Source of the DNA: Muribaculaceae bacterium
Lineage (GTDB): Bacteria; Bacteroidota; Bacteroidia; Bacteroidales; Muribaculaceae
Assembly: GCA_023664185.1 (NCBI GenBank)
Contig: JAMPGA010000007.1
Coordinates: 1 to 34,549 of the forward strand
Reading direction: 5' to 3'
DNA length: 34,549 nucleotides
The notes beneath the pieces are model-generated. The model saw only the letters and a program-made list of their open reading frames with translations, was not told the DNA's origin and made no database searches. Made by a program: the position numbers and the translations under genes. Shown here piece by piece: positions 32,902 through 34,549 of this stretch (position 1 is the stretch's first letter; each line of letters opens with the position of its first letter).

Positions 32902-34200
32902 TTATTTTTTACGAATGTTTAGGACTGGGATTATATGGTGAGTATATGATTGGCCATATATATTCGGGTCGTAATCGGGCTTTTGGGGATCATTGTTTGA
33001 ATAATCAGCTAGACCACTGTAATAATAGAACCAGCCGTTGGAATGACCTTCGAGACACCAGTTAATATATATGTAGTCTTTGGTGTACTCAACAATCCCA
33101 TCATTTACAGAATGATCTGACCCTTCAATCCAAGGACTTTCCTTTCTCCAAAGTTCAGTCTTGACACCTTCGATGAGCCATACATCGCCTACGGTCTCTT
33201 CGTCGGTTTCGCCATACATCATTTGGGGTCCTTTCATTGAGATTTCGCTACTTAGGGATTCCGCAGAAACATGTGAAAATTCTATTGCGGCTCCTCGAAA
33301 CCATGGAGTCCCGTTTATTACATCTTCAAGTGCATCCGGAACAATATCATGGTTTATGAATTGACCATCTTCCATGTATTCAGGATATTCAGCAACCTTC
33401 ATATATGCATAGCTTAGGAAAGAGCAAACTCCTTTTTTGCCCTCCTCTCTCAGACGTCCGTAAGATGGAGCAGCAAGGATCTCATCCCAATCAAAGGAGT
33501 ATTTCTTACCACCTTCTCTAAATGACTCTACATCGTTTCTCCCCATTTCATAGTAGTAATTTGCGGCAAGAGAGCCTATGGCTGTAGCCAAAGATCCGAG
33601 TGGGTAATGCTCAGATGTACCGTTGATTAGGGGCAGGTCGTTGTTGTATGGTGAATTACGACTCCATTTGATGTATGTGAGGTGCAATGTGCTATCTGCT
33701 CGTATGAATTTATCTTGTTGAATGGGTACAATACCTATATTAGAGCCAGCACCATAGGTATTTGCCTGGTTGGCATTCTCAGAAATAACTCTCTCGGTTG
33801 CATATTCCATGTAATATTTCAGTCCGGAATTGGCCGTATCATCAAAGGTTCCCTCGTCAACAAGTGCAAGAAGGTCAGTTTGAGTATTCCTGAATGCATT
33901 TACTACGGCAAAACCGCCTTCGTCGAACTCGACGACGTATAATGCTTCTTGATTGCTTCTTGACAAAGAGGCATGGTATAAGTGTGCTTTAGCAGATCGG
34001 ATGCTTCGAGAGGGGGTGTCGGTTGACAGGCCGTGGAATCTGTTGTAAGAATCCACAGCAATAGAACATGCTTCATCGGGTGTGATGAAGGTGGCTTGGT
34101 TGGACTCCTCTGCCATTTTGACTTGAGGTTCTTCCATCTGCGCGGTGCATGCCACAGTGAACAGGCAGATGATGATGTGAGTTAATATTCTGATTATCAT
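32902..34200 (-). CDS. C10 (streptopain-like) peptidase homologue, apparently inactive
   Basis: A 432-residue putative lipoprotein (signal ends LFTVAC-TAQ, Cys18). Residues ~36-120 look like the C10 propeptide (ITPDEACSIAVDSYNRF; EALYVVEFDEGGFAVVNAFR). The peptidase part keeps the framework of the family: IKWSRNSPYNNDLP (177-190), LGSLATAIGSLAANYYYEMG (201-220), GDVWLIEG (338-345) and INWCLEGHSNGWFYYY (379-394). Active C10 enzymes have Gly-Cys-x-Ala-Thr-Ala and Gly-His-Ala-x-x-x-Asp-Gly; here the Cys is Ser203 and the His is Asp339. It is therefore probably a non-catalytic binding protein, unless Ser203 works as a nucleophile, which is unlikely without the His. The gene is more A/T-rich than those to its left. 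Confidence 0.82.
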   Translation of the reverse strand: MIIRILTHIIICLFTVACTAQMEEPQVKMAEESNQATFITPDEACSIAVDSYNRFHGLSTDTPSRSIRSAKAHLYHASLSRSNQEALYVVEFDEGGFAVVNAFRNTQTDLLALVDEGTFDDTANSGLKYYMEYATERVISENANQANTYGAGSNIGIVPIQQDKFIRADSTLHLTYIKWSRNSPYNNDLPLINGTSEHYPLGSLATAIGSLAANYYYEMGRNDVESFREGGKKYSFDWDEILAAPSYGRLREEGKKGVCSFLSYAYMKVAEYPEYMEDGQFINHDIVPDALEDVINGTPWFRGAAIEFSHVSAESLSSEISMKGPQMMYGETDEETVGDVWLIEGVKTELWRKESPWIEGSDHSVNDGIVEYTKDYIYINWCLEGHSNGWFYYYSGLADYSNNDPQKPDYDPNIYGQSYTHHIIPVLNIRKK

Positions 34201-34549
34201 GGTGCTAAATACTGTGATGCAAAACCATAGATAAAGGTTTTACGAAGTTACTGAATTGATTTGATGAATCCAATGATTTGTTGGATTTTAACATTGCCTA
34301 AAAGGAATTTGTTACCATTTGATGTTTTGGTACTATTAAGGTGGTTTTAATAGAATCATAAAAACGGAGTTTGAAGTTTTGCGTCATGGCAGGTAATAAC
34401 CGATATAATCATTCCCTGCTGAAGTATGAATGGATATTTGGAGAGGAGAAGTAGGAATGCCTACATAGATTTGAATGAGAGAGTCAGTGGTAACTAGGGT
34501 TTACTGAAAAATTAAACGATGCACCGATAGGTTTCAATCCAGATGGGCC
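34201..34549. other. A/T-rich intergenic region, no gene seen
   Basis: No convincing reading frame. It must hold the promoter of the C10-like gene, but the only candidate (minus-strand TGGTTTTG, 34227-34220) is off consensus at one base. On the plus strand TAGATTTG (34466-34473) fits the -7 consensus and could drive a gene beyond the window; TTTG at 34437-34440 is 25 bp upstream, slightly far. A small hairpin, GTAGG-AATG-CCTAC, lies at 34451-34464. Confidence 0.4.

Noticed and set aside
34201..34549. tRNA or small RNA in the last 349 bp
   Set aside because: No cloverleaf, TTCRA loop motif or strong structured element was found.

Overview
The window reads as a chromosomal piece of a Bacteroidales bacterium, most likely in or near the Muribaculaceae. 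This rests on five things. Several genes have a Bacteroidetes-type -7 promoter element (TAnnTTTG). Two proteins carry type IX secretion (T9SS)-like C-terminal domains. A lipoprotein has the Cys-Ser-Asp-Asp-Asp-Asp start of Bacteroidetes surface lipoproteins. The order DUF6089-uppS-bamA-ompH-ompH is typical of the phylum. Some intergenic repeats also look like ones I recall from Muribaculaceae genomes. The family-level placement is inference.

Layout. 1-1725: a 5'-truncated secreted protein with a T9SS-like tail. 1755-2526: a terminator, a REP-like palindromic element, a small two-helix membrane protein, a 210-bp MITE-like element with near-perfect 31-bp terminal inverted repeats, and the terminator of the next operon. 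2558-7645 (minus strand, transcribed right to left): a compact L-rhamnose operon, rhaM-rhaB-rhaA-rhaT-rhaD. 7797-13191 (minus): a tripartite heavy-metal RND efflux operon (adaptor, pump, outer-membrane channel) whose genes overlap by 4 bp at both junctions. 13192-13433: a divergent promoter region.

13434-24903 (plus): an envelope-biogenesis and housekeeping run. It holds a DUF6242 lipoprotein, a DUF6089 outer-membrane protein, undecaprenyl-diphosphate synthase, BamA, two OmpH/Skp chaperones, an LptF/LptG-family permease, the bifunctional riboflavin enzyme RibBA, and an MscS-family channel. 25073-28888 (plus): a small membrane-anchored protein followed by a 1096-residue protein with OB-like segments and a C-terminal AlbA_2/Schlafen-type domain. 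I know of no function for this pair, and it is the best candidate here for an undescribed system. 28896-29852 (minus): a DUF2156 acyltransferase-like protein. 30060-31907 (minus): a family-1 pectate lyase with a T9SS-like tail. 32060-34200 (minus): a surface lipoprotein and a C10 (streptopain-like) peptidase homologue in which both catalytic residues appear replaced (Cys to Ser, His to Asp). This last block is visibly more A/T-rich than the rest.

How the genes work together. The rhamnose genes form a route from L-rhamnose uptake to dihydroxyacetone phosphate plus lactaldehyde. The pectate lyase could help release pectin sugars, but it lies about 22 kb away with no SusC/SusD pair, so the two do not form a polysaccharide utilisation locus in this window. 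BamA, the two OmpH proteins, the LptF/G homologue and UppS all serve outer-membrane or cell-wall assembly. No tRNA, rRNA, CRISPR array, integrase or full insertion sequence was seen.
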